Origin: Cruorifilaria tuberocauda
Lineage: Eukaryota; Nematoda; Chromadorea; Rhabditida; Onchocercidae
Assembly (NCBI GenBank): GCA_013365365.1
Contig: JABVXU010000227.1
Location: forward strand, 22,635 to 86,634
Length of the DNA stretch: 64,000 nucleotides
Direction: 5' to 3'
The notes beneath the pieces were generated by a model. It had not been told where the DNA came from, ran no database searches, and saw nothing but the letters and a program-made list of their open reading frames with translations. This document shows positions 51,743-64,000 of this stretch, in pieces (positions within the stretch are counted from its first letter, which is position 1; each line of letters opens with the position of its first letter). Made by a program: the position numbers and the translations under genes.

Positions 51743-54700
51743 GTATGTGTCATTTCCATTTCTGCATGATTGATAGGAAAATATTGCAATTTTTTTGCAC
51801 ATTTTCTTAAATTAGAAAATTAGTAAAAAGGATGAGAATCTTTGGGAATTTTATTCTTCAACATACTGTATAATCGTAGTTTTGAAAAAAGCAAATGCTA
51901 AGAATATCTCTGCAAATATAATTCAATACGCTACTGATTGTTTATCAAAATTATTGCATTTGATTGAATAGTTAATGAAAACTGGATGCTTCCTTGTAAT
52001 GATATAATTACATCCCAGAGACACTTATGTACGGGTCATTCACTCATCCAACATTTCCTGCCACTCTTCTGCATCTCCTTAGCTGAAATGCTTATGATAT
52101 TATTCGGTCAATAAACCTATTTATCGTCCATATCGTTTTTAAGCAATAATTACAGAAAATGTATTTATTAGGATAAAATTCACTAAACACTTCATATATC
52201 CGTTCTTTCCTGTTCAAAATGAGGGAACTTAAATGTCCTTCTTCCTCCTTCCACTTTCCTTTCATTATCAGAATTATATAAATGCAATACCTTGAATGAT
52301 AACCGACCGATACAGACATCTTACATCATTTGAATAAAATTTTGACGGAAATGCATAATCGGGAACCGCAACAAGGAAAAGAACTTTCTGTCGTCCTGGT
52401 TGATTTCGTTTTAATGCGTGCCACAAGGAAATACTCGATGGAAAATGCAGATAATGGATGTGAGGAAGAGGAATAACTGAGAAAAACTTGTGAAGGGAAA
52501 CGTCTGAACAGTGACGTACACACACGCACACACCCATACATATATAAACAAATTTATCAAGGAAATGATAGGTTCCTTTTGCTTTTCCCTTTTTTGCTGC
52601 TGCTATTGTTATTGTTGCTGGAAAAAAATTGATGTGAGAGATATTTGAGATCCACGGAAATGTTGACATAATTTAGTTTATATTATCGTAAATAATTAAA
52701 CTTTTGTGAGGATTAAAAATTTTTCCAATATAAGAAACATACCAACAATGATTTTCTCTCAAAATATCTATAAAATGCTGTAAGTATGGATTGGATTGAA
52801 TCGATAAGATATTAATTGACCACAATTGAGGGCAACATTTTAAATTTCAAATGAGTTTTTTTGTCGAATTTCTCGGGACCAACAACACTAATGCATCAGG
52901 ATGGAGTAATCATACTGAGCAATACATTAAATCTCGTAATTTCTTTCATGTTTATATATATTTGCAAAATTAAAGATTTTCATAAATTCACAAAACTCTT
53001 CTAACATATTTCTATAAATTGCATTAATATAATCTGGCCCATTTTCCTTTTTTCTCAGATTTTAATTCTCCAAAAAAAAGTAAGAAAAACAAAACATTTT
53101 GCTATTTAAACTTTAAAATGATAATTTTCGTTATTATATATTATTATTTTACCAATAAACAATTAATTAATTAATTAGGATTATTATAATTTAAGAATTA
53201 TACGAAATGAGAAAATAATAAACGGACAACTATCGCCACTCACGGAGTGTGATAAAGATATGGAGGAAATGTTGATAGAAATGAGAGTGATCCAATTTTG
53301 GTAATGTGCGGAGTTAAATTCAGCAAAAATGAGGTCAATTGACGACACACATTGCTATCAGCCTCTTTTCCATTCCATCGCATCACTGTCCCCACCTTTA
53401 TTCCCACATTTCTCGATTTCTGCCTGATTTCTTCCTTTTTTTCGAAATTATCAATGATATGTCACTAATGCTTCAAAAAAAGAAAAAAGTAAGTTTCTCA
53501 AAATTTTCCAATTTAACCAATTTCCAATATTTCTTTCACTTGAAAAACTAAAGATTAATTTCAAAAAGAAGGGGCATTTTAAGCATGCCACCTGCTTTAT
53601 AATCTCCTCTAATTATAAAAAAAATAATTGAGCTCAGAAAAAAATGAGTAGTATTCAATCGTTACTTCATCTTTTCAATATTGCCTTACCACTGCTCATA
53701 ATGATAAGAAAATGAATTGCTTCGTTTTCTCTTATAATTTCTAATTTTAATTTCATTGAATTCAAGCACTTCTAGTTTTTAAGATAATTACAGGCAGCAA
53801 AAAATTTGCTATAATATGAAATCCTAAAACTTCTGCGAAGTATTATAAAACAACATCAATTCAACAAGAGGAAAATATTTTTACCATAATTAAAAAAAAA
53901 AACATGAATCCCGACGATCTCGACAGTTCCATTACCGCAGTACAACAAACAATATCAAGCAACCTAAGGCTGTAATTATATCAAGTTATGTTACCTACTA
54001 GTGCAGTTTGTCCAGAGAGTCGAGAAAGGAATTTATCTTTCTTTCAATAAAATAAAGACAAAATAAAAATAAAATAAAGAAGAAGCAAAATCTCGAAAGG
54101 AAGATTTATAACCAAACATGTTTCGTTCTTCCGCAAAAATTTTCTTTCTAACCCTAATTTTTTAAATTGTTCCCATCGCCTAAACCCTTCTTGTCCAATT
54201 TACAGAATAACCCATTGATATAAAAATATGATCCATCGTCATTTTATCTGTTCCACTTCCACCTACCATCCAATATCGTTTCATTTTCCATGGAAATTCT
54301 TTTTTCATTGGTTTCTCAGCGTTTGGAAAAATACGAAGACTACTTCCCATTTCAAATTTTTACCTCTTAAAGCTTGCAAAAGAAAATATGAAATTCATTT
54401 TCAGTTACTCATTTGCTAGCAACATATGTCATCTCTTTTCTAAAAATAATCATTAACATTTGTGTTATTTATTCTCTTTCCCTTTCCACCTTCTTTTCTT
54501 TTTTCGAATTGCAAACTTTGATTAGAGTAAAATAAAGAAAAGTAAGAAAGAGAAAGTCAAGCATTACTTGAGAAAATTTTTCAATTACCACTTTTTTAAA
54601 TCAATTTGAAGCTATGAATGATTTGTATGACTCATGTAATAATGTGTAGTGCGTATGTTCATGTAATAATGAAATATTTTCATGCAATAATAAAAAATTT

Positions 54701-57700
54701 GTTCATTTAGATTATTCTTTAAAAAATAAAAATTTTATTGATTATGCAAGTTAAAGGAAAAATTAAAGAATAAGAGAAAGTATAACTTGTTAATGTGTAA
54801 TAAAAAGCCAAACTGGAGCTTATTTATAGTATGGCTAATTTTATATTATTAATAAAATTGTATTGCTATTTTAATCTCTTTTTTTCGCGTTATTATTTCT
54901 GTCATTTTTTCTTTGAATATTTCATCATTTTTCAAATGGTATTTTATCAATCAATGTTATGGGAAATTGAAAATTTCCAATCTTCATCATCAGATAACTT
55001 TATTTTAATCTGGTTGAAAATCTTTTTCCGATTTGCATGATAAATATGAATGCAAAATGACTGCACAAAAGCAAAATTTGTAATTTCACTTTTGAAATTC
55101 GCAATTGTTTTTATTATTGTGATTACTTGAACCTCCGCAATTATGCCATTAAATGCAATCAGATGTTAAGCATAATAATTTCATATAAATCTCTATTAAT
55201 ATAATATTCACCTTTAAAATTCAATCCACCACATACCAAATCGAATTACTTTTTTTAACTTAGAATCAATCATTAAAGTTATCAGTTGATTGGTCTACCA
55301 AAATTTTTTAATCAATCCATGAAGCAATAAGACAAAATAAACAATTCTTTTTATATCTTGCTTAGGCCTTTCATTGAGAAAAAGTCTTACAAATTACAAG
55401 AAATTCCTTAGAAAAACAAGTAAGTCCTTTAAGGAAGAGATTTGATTGACTGATACTAAGTTGTCATCGATTTGAAAATAACTATTAAGTTTATTACAAT
55501 TTCCTTTTCAGATAGATTTTTCAATTTGTTTGTTTTGAACTTTTTATTTCGCTTAAATTTTATTTCTATTTTCTATAAATTAATTTATTTTATGCGTATT
55601 CATAAGATGGTAAATTTAACATTTTTAAATTCGAGATTAAATCCAATAAATTAGGTGATATAATCGAATTTAAAAACTCATATTTCAATTTTAACAATAA
55701 TCATCTTATCTTCTTTCAAAAATTTTTTTTCCTCTTTAATGCAACGCTAATTTGGTTGTTTATTTGAGACGAAGTAACCGGTAAAAACATAATTTATTAA
55801 TTCATTTTATTATCAGTTTTATTTCTATCTTTCATTTGTAATATCTTCATTTTCTAGTACTGGATTACCTGGAATTCAATTAAGGAAAAAAATAATCATT
55901 AAAATTCGATAAATTTTCAATCACTTTCACAAATGTCGAAGTGTTTAAAGGAACTTAAAATTCAAAATAATTAAGCAAAAAAAAAATCATAGTTTTACAG
56001 ATAATAAATAATATACCAAAATATATTTAAGTAAGGCAGACTTATAAATGAGCAATGTGATAAGTATTTTATATCATTTAAATAACTTGATATAGCATTA
56101 CCACAATGATTGATTATTTGAGTAATATATAATGGAATTGAATGAGATAATTTATTTAGGAAAAAAAAAATTTGCATGCGAGAATTCATTCAGTGAAAGA
56201 AGGAATGCTAAGTTATGACAAGAATTCATTCAGTTAATGCTAATGATAAATATCGTCCTGCGAGAGCAACCTCCTAAAAAATGTTCGCTTATAAAAAATT
56301 CTAATTTTTTTCTTTTGCAGACTGATGAATGGTTGTCAAATTCTAATTCGGCAAAAATGTACAAATTGAAAGCTAAAGAAATGCTTAGAAACTCTAAAAA
56401 AAAGATATAAAGGGTTTAAAAATTTTCGAAATGGTATATTAAAATAAAAAAAGGGAATTGAAAAAAATATTGCCAAAGCTAAAAAAGGTATGATATAAAA
56501 AATCGTTAAGCCTTGCATGATTCTTTTCTATTCAATAGTCGAAATTTTGACATCATCTTTCATTTTACAAATCAAAAATCGTTCTCTTTCTAAGATGAAA
56601 TCTTTTAGTAATTAAAAATTTAAGATCAAAAATAAAGCGTAATTAACATGAATTAAATTTTCATAGGAATTAGATAAAATGACATTGTTGTTTACCCATT
56701 ACTGAATTTAAGACTCTTAAAATCGTCATTTGATTAATCTGATATTTTTCATTTCAATATTTCACTGTTAATTAATCATTATACAAAAAAACTGGGAAAT
56801 TAGGTCAGAATTATTTTAAACTAACTTCCCGTGATTTTTTTAAAAAACATATTATTTCGTCCATTATTAATTCATTATGAAAATCTTAACTACCGTATAT
56901 CAGATTATTAGTTTGCTTAATCGAAGTGTTATTAAAGAATTAGTCATATAAATTTTCAGTGCTCCTCGAATCTATGCAGAAACTTTTAAAATAGTTTTCC
57001 TTGTTAAAAAGAATGAAAGCGGTACTTATTGTTATATTAAGCCAAGCTTGATTCATCGAATTATCAGAAACATATAAAATTATTTTCATAGGCTCACTTG
57101 AGAAAGAATATTTGTGTGGTTCTTTTTTTTTTGTGCAGATCGATCAAAAGATTTGTTTACTAGATGTTAAATAATGGTATTTCAACAATTGCACTTTTTA
57201 TGAATGGTAGAAATAAATGAACAACTTTCTTAATGAGCAGATTTTAATAAACTCTCGTAGGTTGATATTTATTTTAAATGAATTAATTCCGAAATCTTTT
57301 TATTTGACTCGAAAAATTGCGATGCGAAATCAAAGAATGATGAATTAGCGTTCCCATTTTAAGATTTTTTTTTTGTTTGTTTGTTGTAATTTGAATGATA
57401 ATTAATACCTAATTGATTGATGACCATCGAAATCACAGAATGAAAAGTTTCATATTTTTTCTCTTCAAACTTGAAATAGTTTGGATGGTACGGCGATTGC
57501 ACTTTCTCAGGAAATGTATTAGAAATGATGGAGTTGTTATCATTAACCAAAACAGTTCATTATTCCCATAATATTTTGACAGTTGTGAATCGAAAGTTGC
57601 GCTTATCAAATTTTATGATCGAAACAACTTTCTCTCTTTCGTCTTTCTTTCTTTTTATTTTGAATATATTTACATGAGAGTATTTCCTGTAAAAATGAAA

Positions 57701-58818
57701 ATTTTCATTCTGAAAATAGAAATTTTTCCAAAATTTTGGTATTTTTCCTATAGTTTCTTTCCTTTTAAGTTAAACAGTAAAAAAGTTTGTTGAGTACAAA
57801 ATAATTTATAAATAAGTTTCCATTATAGATTGCCAACGCCAATTTTGAGATAATTAATTTGGATAGGTAAAAAAGTGCAAATTGTAATTTATGGAAGTGT
57901 CCAGATTTTGATGTTCTTTTATTTCTTTTCCGTAGTATGAATTAATTCTAAATTTGTTTTAAAATATTCCATTGTTTTCTTCACATCACATATCGTTAGC
58001 TTTGCAATATGCTAAAAAAGGACTGGATTTAATAACAGCAATTTAATGAATTCAAATTAAGAAGCTGAATTGAAAGCTTGAAGCAAAAATAATAAGAACA
58101 GAGGGAATGAAAGCTGGGAGAAGATTCGAAATTGACAAATAGAACTCGAATACTTATTCCTCTTCATATTGAAATTTGCTGCATCTTTCGTGGTTATTGC
58201 ATTAGTTCGTATAGTTGTAGTAGAAATGACCTTGCCAAATATATTCCATTGTGGTAACAAATATCTACATTTCGCATTCCACACTGTTACCTAACACTTT
58301 TTTATTATTTTTTCCAGACTTATTTTGGTAGCAATTTATTTTTCGAAAATTGAAGCTATAAGATGAAAAATTTCATTGATTGGAAATAAATGAATTTACT
58401 GTTATTATGAATAATCGATTAACTGAGCGTTCTTCCGCCATTAGAAAAAGGAAAATCTTATCAGCAGCCGATTCCAGCAAGCAAGTTTTCTATATTTAAT
58501 TAAATGCTAAAATTTTGAAAAATTAATTTAATATGATAGGAACTTTGATTAAAATGTATGACAGGACATTGTAGGCATTCTTGAATCTCTTGAAAAATGA
58601 TCAGCAAAAAAAAAATTTGCAATATAAGAACAGAAACCATTATTAAACTTAATCTGGAATTTAAAAGTTAAAATTAGATGGAACCATAAAAAAATTTCTT
58701 ATTGATCCATTTCATAGAGATAAAATTGTAATAAATTCATTTGTTCGGGACTTTTCATGATCTAAGTCAAATAGGATAAGTCTATTCACTGGTATGAACA
58801 AATTTCATTTAATTTTAG
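51743..58818. other. AT-rich non-coding stretch
   Basis: No supported gene on either strand. It holds a CA/TA-rich tract near 52511-52548 and an (ATTA)n tract at 53161-53178. It could be a long intron of a gene starting at 51697, or intergenic DNA. Confidence 0.5.
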
Positions 58819-58950
58819 GGTGATGGAGCTAGTAAATGCCGCATAATTGAAACCATCGGATATTGCTACTTCATTGGAAATGACAACAAATGTAGAAAAC
58901 GCTGCAGGAAGAATTATGTTCGGAACAAAAAGTGGCACGGTTGCTTTTAA
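58819..58950 (+). CDS. candidate terminal exon of a small cysteine-rich basic peptide
   Basis: After an acceptor AATTTTAG, a phase-0 frame of 43 codons ends at a stop. It has five Cys spaced C-x8-C-x8-C-x3-C-x14-C and many Arg/Lys (CRKRCRKN). The composition resembles secreted disulphide-rich peptides, but a signal peptide exon was not found upstream and the Cys pattern does not match a family I can name with confidence. A donor-like GTTGCT inside the last codons leaves open a further exon. Confidence 0.3.
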   Translation, partial: GDGASKCRIIETIGYCYFIGNDNKCRKRCRKNYVRNKKWHGCF

Positions 58951-61900
58951 TTCGAATTATCAAATTCTTCTCAGAGCATCAAAATTCTAAATCAGTGGAA
59001 ACGATTCAATTTCAACTTTTCAGAATTTTTCACCTTTAACTATCATCAAATTGATTTATTTATCATTTTATGCATAAAATATTTCAATTCATATCTTTTT
59101 TTAATTCATAAAACAAGTCTTATTTTTAGGCTTATCAGCAAATAATTAACAAGAGTTACAGAATGTATATCACACTGCACAGATTATTACAGTGAATTCA
59201 AATTTCCTCTCTTACTTTTTTATCCACCATTCCACATATGAATTGTTAAAATCTGTGATAAAAATAATCAGAGAACCAAGATTTGCTAAGATATATCAAG
59301 AGCAGGATATATAATTACATATGGTTGCTTCTCAATTATTTATTTTTTCCTCTTTTTTTACCAATTTTGATTTTGTTAAAATTTGACAACGAATCTGTAT
59401 CGCTTATTGCACAATTGTGAAAATATTGAGCGAATAGGTAATTGAATAATTGGACATTTTGTTCGAAATGTAATTTCAACCTTAATTATTTTGGAAATAT
59501 TTCAAGTTTATGGAATATTCGATGAACATCATATAGCTGTTACTAATCTTGCATCCCAATTCTTTTATTTTATCATCTCAACACAGGAAAAAACAATGAT
59601 CTCAACACGAACATTTATTAACTGATATATATATATATATATATGAAAGAGTGATGAAGATTTGAAGTATTATTAATTGATAGACGAATACAATGAAAGA
59701 AAAAATAAACAAATTTCTGCTTAACTCACATCAATCTCCGTTTTTCTCTCATTTGGTACCAAAAATTGAGAGATATCAAATCTCTAAGTTTCTCAATTTA
59801 GATACAGTTATGAATTATTGATAGAAAATGACAAAAAAACTTTCATACACAATTATCATGAGTTTTAGAAATCAAATGTTCGAAGACCACTACCGAAGTT
59901 AAACTTTTCCCAAACATAAAAGTCAAGTCTTTCATCAATTTATTTAATAAAATTCGTGTAATAATAACGAAATATATATTTTTAAATATGTTTATTATCA
60001 GGAAAAAGGAAATGTGAAGTCTATCAAAAGTTTATTGTAGCTATACGAAAAGCTTTATATGCTTGTTTGTCATTGATAAGTAATTTTTTCGATTATCAAG
60101 AATTAGTAATTCCAATTCTGTTTTTGAGCATATATCACTTTCATCTATAAATTCATCGAAATATTTATGCAATGAATTATGAATCCTATTTTTCCTTCGA
60201 ATTAAATTTTTTGAAAAATTTTAAAAGCAACACTATTTGAATTGATTAATGCGTTAGTCGATCAATCTTAAAATCTTTTTGCCGCCAGGACAATCTTGAT
60301 ATCAACTAAATTCGATGAACCATATCCTCAAATACATCCGTGATGCGACATTATTCGTTGATATTAATTTCGTTAATATTTGTTATGAAGAGGAACTTGA
60401 ATACAGAAAGAAATGATCGGCATTCTAACACACTCCATTCTGATTTTCCTTTCCTTATCCAGGATTTTTGTCATTTCAAAAAACTTTCGATATAACTATC
60501 CCTAAAGTCCATCTTATTTCTTGAAAATAATTCTGAAAGAGCGAAAGTTAAATTTTTAAGGAAAATACATTTTTTATTATAATTTAAATAGCTAGTGGCG
60601 TAATGGCTTAAACTTATTATTGAAATTAATGATGATATTAACCGATTAATAGTTTTATTTCCCAAACGAAAGAAGTGAGTAAAACAATAGATTCATAGAT
60701 GAAAATTTGGCTTCTATACTTGCCATCAATCACTTAATTCATCAGAATGTGTGATGCATTTAATAAAATAAGTTTAATTAAATTTTTTCCATACGACATT
60801 ATTTAAGCTTAAACTTCTGCTTTTTTACTCTTATCTACACTTTTACCAAAGTTTTATCATGTAACAATGTTCAAAAATTTCTGAAATTAAAATTCAATTC
60901 AATGAATGATATATTTGTCTACCAGCACTATACTTTTGAAGATTTATATCTCGAAATATGAAAACTGTTCGGAAACATTTTTTGCATCTCCATTGAAATG
61001 ATATCGTACCGATGAAAATGTTTGATATCAACATCATATTTGCAAATTTAATTACATCAAAATAGAACTATTCATGCTTTTATTTTTTTCCCACACTGCC
61101 GAAACTATTATATTTACAAAAATATTTCATTAACTGAGTAAAAATTTGTTTCGCTTTTTATTATATTTCACTTCAAAATTTTGGCCAAACAATGAAGATT
61201 AAGAAGACAAAGAAGGAGTAACAAATGGCCAGAAGATTGATAATCCAAATTTCTGATTTGTTGCAAGTTAACGTCAACAAATGCTTATAAAAATATCCTC
61301 ACATACTTATATATAGTTATTGAAATGAGTGATAGTCAAATTCAATTTTTTCAAGCAAATATAGACCACCAAATTTTACAATAAAATTGTAGAAGTAGCA
61401 ATATTAGCTAAAGATATTCAGCATACATGCGGACAAGAATATCTGATGCCATTGTATAATCAAAAAGAATATCTCGCCTCCATTACACATCAATGTAATA
61501 TTAATTGATTTTATGATCACATGATCAGTAATAAGAACAACACTGGATCAAACGAAGGCATACAAAGTGACAGGAAAAAGGGTTTTGTTCAGTGTGAAAG
61601 AGTTTCACAATTAGTAATTTTCGATGACTAAATCCCTTGGCCTGCTCCCTTGGCAAAATATTTTTTGGTATTTATTTTTTCGGTACCACCACTAACACTA
61701 CTACTCGTCGAAAAGTTTTTATTTAGGCAGACCAAAGATTGTGAGGTGGATAAATGGAAGGCCGCAAACTTTCCTATCAGTATTTTATTAACTGAATATG
61801 AGCGAGTCAATTGCGTAATTGATTGTACTGATTGAAAATACTATTTTTTCTGGAAGATTCAAAAAAGGAAAAATGCGCATTGATTATCGTTTTCAATGTA

Positions 61901-62725
61901 TTCTTGAAAACTGAAATAATCACAAAAAAATCGTTCAGTGAAAAGTAGATGCAAAAAAAGAATGGAATGATATAAGTATTCTTCTCAAAAATAAAATATT
62001 GCAAAAAAGTGTGAAAAATCAAATAACCCGATAATTTTAACCCGAGAGAATCTGAATATATTTGTACAAAGTAATTGAAAATCGTTGAGAGCAATCAATC
62101 ATTTTAAAAATTAAACGACAATTTATGCGCAATTTTTAAAATAAATTTTGGCGAGGAGCAGAATGAAGGGGAGTATTCATTTATTTTATTGCGAATAATT
62201 TTTTAATTTCATAGTATTTGCTTATGTAATTTAATATCAAAAAATTCTTTAAAATATTGAAAATAAAAATGCATGGAAACGTATTTTTGATAATTTTGTT
62301 ACCCATTTATTTCTTACTCATTTCATTCAATCATAATTTCAAAATTCGAAATTTACACCTTTTCGAACTTTAACTGCTTGATATGGTGCAGAAATATAAA
62401 CGATGCAACAAATGAGCAACGTATACATTTAGTATCTCGGCAATGAATGATCGTTCGAGAAATGGGAGAACTGAAATATTCATGCATATTACACTTTTTT
62501 CAGAATGATATAATAATTTGATAATATTTCTCTTTTCCTTTCCACGTCATATATCAATTTGCGATATGAAGAGAAAATGATTGTAATATCGAATTTTGCT
62601 TGTTTTATTGACTTGAAATAATTAAATTTGTTCGTATTTATTTTAGCCCTAAATATAAAGTTATTACAATGAGGAGGGAAGAATGCGAATATGATTAAAA
62701 ATCTATTTTTTTTCCTCCCAATTTG
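58951..62725. other. AT-rich non-coding stretch
   Basis: No supported gene. An (AT)n tract lies at 59625-59644, and a small nested inverted repeat (AAATTGAGA at 59763-59771, TCTCAATTT at 59791-59799) follows. A Ser/Gly-rich minus-strand frame near 61628-61810 is noted as a weak finding. Confidence 0.55.
59625..59644. repeat. (AT)n microsatellite
   Basis: About ten perfect AT units. Confidence 0.85.
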
Positions 62726-62962
62726 TTACACTTTATACTTATTTAAATCCATCCATAGAGTTACCATAGTGATAAGATATGAAAGTTTTCTGGTTAATAC
62801 TGAAAACGTTCCATTCCTCTTTACTCCCGTCCAAATCCCGTCTAGCAACGATTTATACCTTCCATCTTCACAAAATCTTACTTCATTTTGTTTTTCGCCT
62901 TTTAAGTTGTACAACCTTCTTCCTGTTTTGATAGTTCCTTTAAAAGCTTGATTCAAAAACAT
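62726..62962 (-). CDS. possible small coding exon or ORF, 78 codons
   Basis: An ATG-initiated minus-strand frame beginning MFLNQAFKGTIKTGRRLYNL with protein-like, mixed composition (segments such as DGRYKSLLDGIWTGVK) in otherwise AT-rich DNA. A donor-like GAA|GTAAGA after 27 codons suggests that only the first part may be exonic. No homologue was recognised. Confidence 0.22.
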   Translation of the reverse strand: MFLNQAFKGTIKTGRRLYNLKGEKQNEVRFCEDGRYKSLLDGIWTGVKRNGTFSVLTRKLSYLITMVTLWMDLNKYKV

Positions 62963-63507
62963 ATTGATATTTTAAAGGTTGATACATATTACAGGATAAA
63001 GATTCCCATCTTAGAATAGAATTTGTTCATTCCATGACATTCACAATATTGATAGCATTAATTTAGCGACTAATTACATTTGCCCTTTTCAACTTCACTT
63101 TTCCTCCTTTTTAAGAGAAATTCGAAGTTTAAAATTGAAAAAAACCTCTAAAGCATTAGTTTTTATTTTGTTTACTTTTACGCAGCAGGAAAAATTGGCA
63201 AATATGAAAACCAATACAGCTTTTTCATTTCATTTCAAATAATTGATCAAAAGAAGATTGCACAGTATTAAGTAAAAATTTACATTTTGTAATTTTTTCA
63301 GAATCAATGCTGTATTGTTTGCTAATATTCCTTATTTTTTATCAACTACAGGTAAGTTAGCAATTATTTTCAATGTGAATAATAAAATGTAGTGGGCAAC
63401 TTTTCGCCTTATTTATATTCGGAATTTCTGAAAGGTCCAAAGTCTCAAAATCTTAAATTATGTATCTCAGCCTTAATTAATTTTTGAGAAATGTTTATCC
63501 ATTTCAG
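62963..63507. other. AT-rich gap with no supported gene
   Basis: Only short, low-complexity frames; nothing recognised. Confidence 0.5.
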
Positions 63508-63562
63508 AATAACAATGCAGAAGAAATAACATCGACGTCATTTACGGCTGGAACTGGAGCTG
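63508..63562 (+). CDS. weak exon candidate
   Basis: An ATTTCAG acceptor is followed by 18 in-phase codons rich in Thr, Ser, Ala and Gly and a possible donor (GCTG|GTTTTA). Too short to identify. Confidence 0.2.
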
Positions 63563-63760
63563 GTTTTAATTTTGCTTTAATGCGATTAGACATTTTTTTC
63601 TGTAGAAATTGTAATATATCGATATTTCAAAATACACAGTTTCCAAAATTCTTGCCTTCAGGACTAATCTCTCATAGGATATGTAAACACTACTTGTATG
63701 CCTTAATTTCATGTTTCACTCTTGAATTCATTGCGGCGAAATCTTGAATCGAATTTATGA

Positions 63761-63980
63761 ATTCATTGCGATGAAGGACGGCATCGAAGAGTTTTTAGAC
63801 TTCTTACCTCATTACAACTTCATATTCAACTGAAAAACTCCGTTCGCAAAGTACTTACTGGAAAATTTCGCGACCAGCCCTTGTCGGGGATTTTCCTTCA
63901 ACCTCGACAATACTTGTTATTCTTTCTTTCCTGTTATTGTCGTCGATCTTCTTTGACCGTGACAGTCTTTCTTTCTATTC
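63761..63980 (+). CDS. candidate exon of an unidentified gene running off the window
   Basis: The last 240 bases are less AT-rich than the preceding 10 kb. One plus-strand frame is open for 73 codons from just after a stop at 63758-63760 to a strong donor (ATTC|GTAAGT). It starts with a charged stretch (CDEGRHRRVFRLLTSLQLHI), then becomes hydrophobic near its end. The minus strand is broken by stops over the same stretch. No acceptor was fixed and no family was recognised. A shorter ATG-initiated frame of 20 codons overlaps it. Confidence 0.3.
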
Positions 63981-64000
63981 GTAAGTAAGCAAACTGCTAA

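Noticed and set aside
52274..52669. 131-codon minus-strand frame
   Set aside because: It begins with ATG but contains a GT/CA microsatellite, and its composition is otherwise unremarkable; no family recognised.
1..64000. CRISPR arrays, bacterial operons, insertion sequences or complete transposons
   Set aside because: None seen; the window is eukaryotic nuclear DNA, and the only transposon-related sequence is the domesticated hAT-like gene.

Overview
The window is nuclear DNA of a nematode, most likely a spirurid/filarial type. The DNA is very AT-rich. Genes are cut into many small exons by introns with short TTTCAG/TTTTAG acceptors. The gene set is animal: a Cav3 calcium channel, an innexin, a BED/hAT-like protein and an ERI3-type exonuclease. 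Species cannot be fixed from sequence alone. No prokaryotic, organellar or viral genes were seen. All gene models below were built by hand from open frames, splice signals and reading-phase agreement, so exon edges are predictions.

Layout. 1-12150: long AT-rich non-coding stretch with microsatellites and one purine/pyrimidine strand-asymmetry switch. 12151-25547 (+): complete T-type (Cav3) calcium channel alpha-1 subunit, orthologue of C. elegans cca-1, about 37 exons, roughly 1,860 residues, with the EEDD selectivity filter. 25548-27964: intergenic, holding a perfect 20-bp inverted repeat. 27965-31426 (+): an innexin of 584 residues in 11 exons with a long C-terminal tail. 32213-38224 (-): a 17-exon helical protein that I tentatively match to MMS22L, a replication-fork repair factor. 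38488/39355-45197 (+): a BED zinc-finger protein with a degenerate hAT-transposase body, probably a domesticated transposase; one of its introns carries a decayed copy of the neighbouring exon. 47137-48556 (+): an ERI3-like DEDDh 3'-5' exoribonuclease with all catalytic residues. 48773-49926 (-): a 179-residue four-pass membrane protein, converging on the exonuclease. 50400-51073 (-): a very small two-exon gene candidate just upstream of it, an operon-like pair. 51697 onward: a candidate plus-strand first exon, then about 12 kb of AT-rich DNA with only scattered exon candidates, including a small Cys-rich exon at 58819-58950 and an open exon running to a good donor at 63980.

The channel and the innexin are adjacent, both on the plus strand and both proteins of excitable cells, but nothing shows that they share control. 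The remaining genes look functionally unrelated. The points most worth follow-up are the domesticated BED/hAT gene with its dead exon copy, the MMS22L-like assignment, two apparent GC-AG introns, and a phase-neutral candidate cassette exon in the channel's I-II linker.
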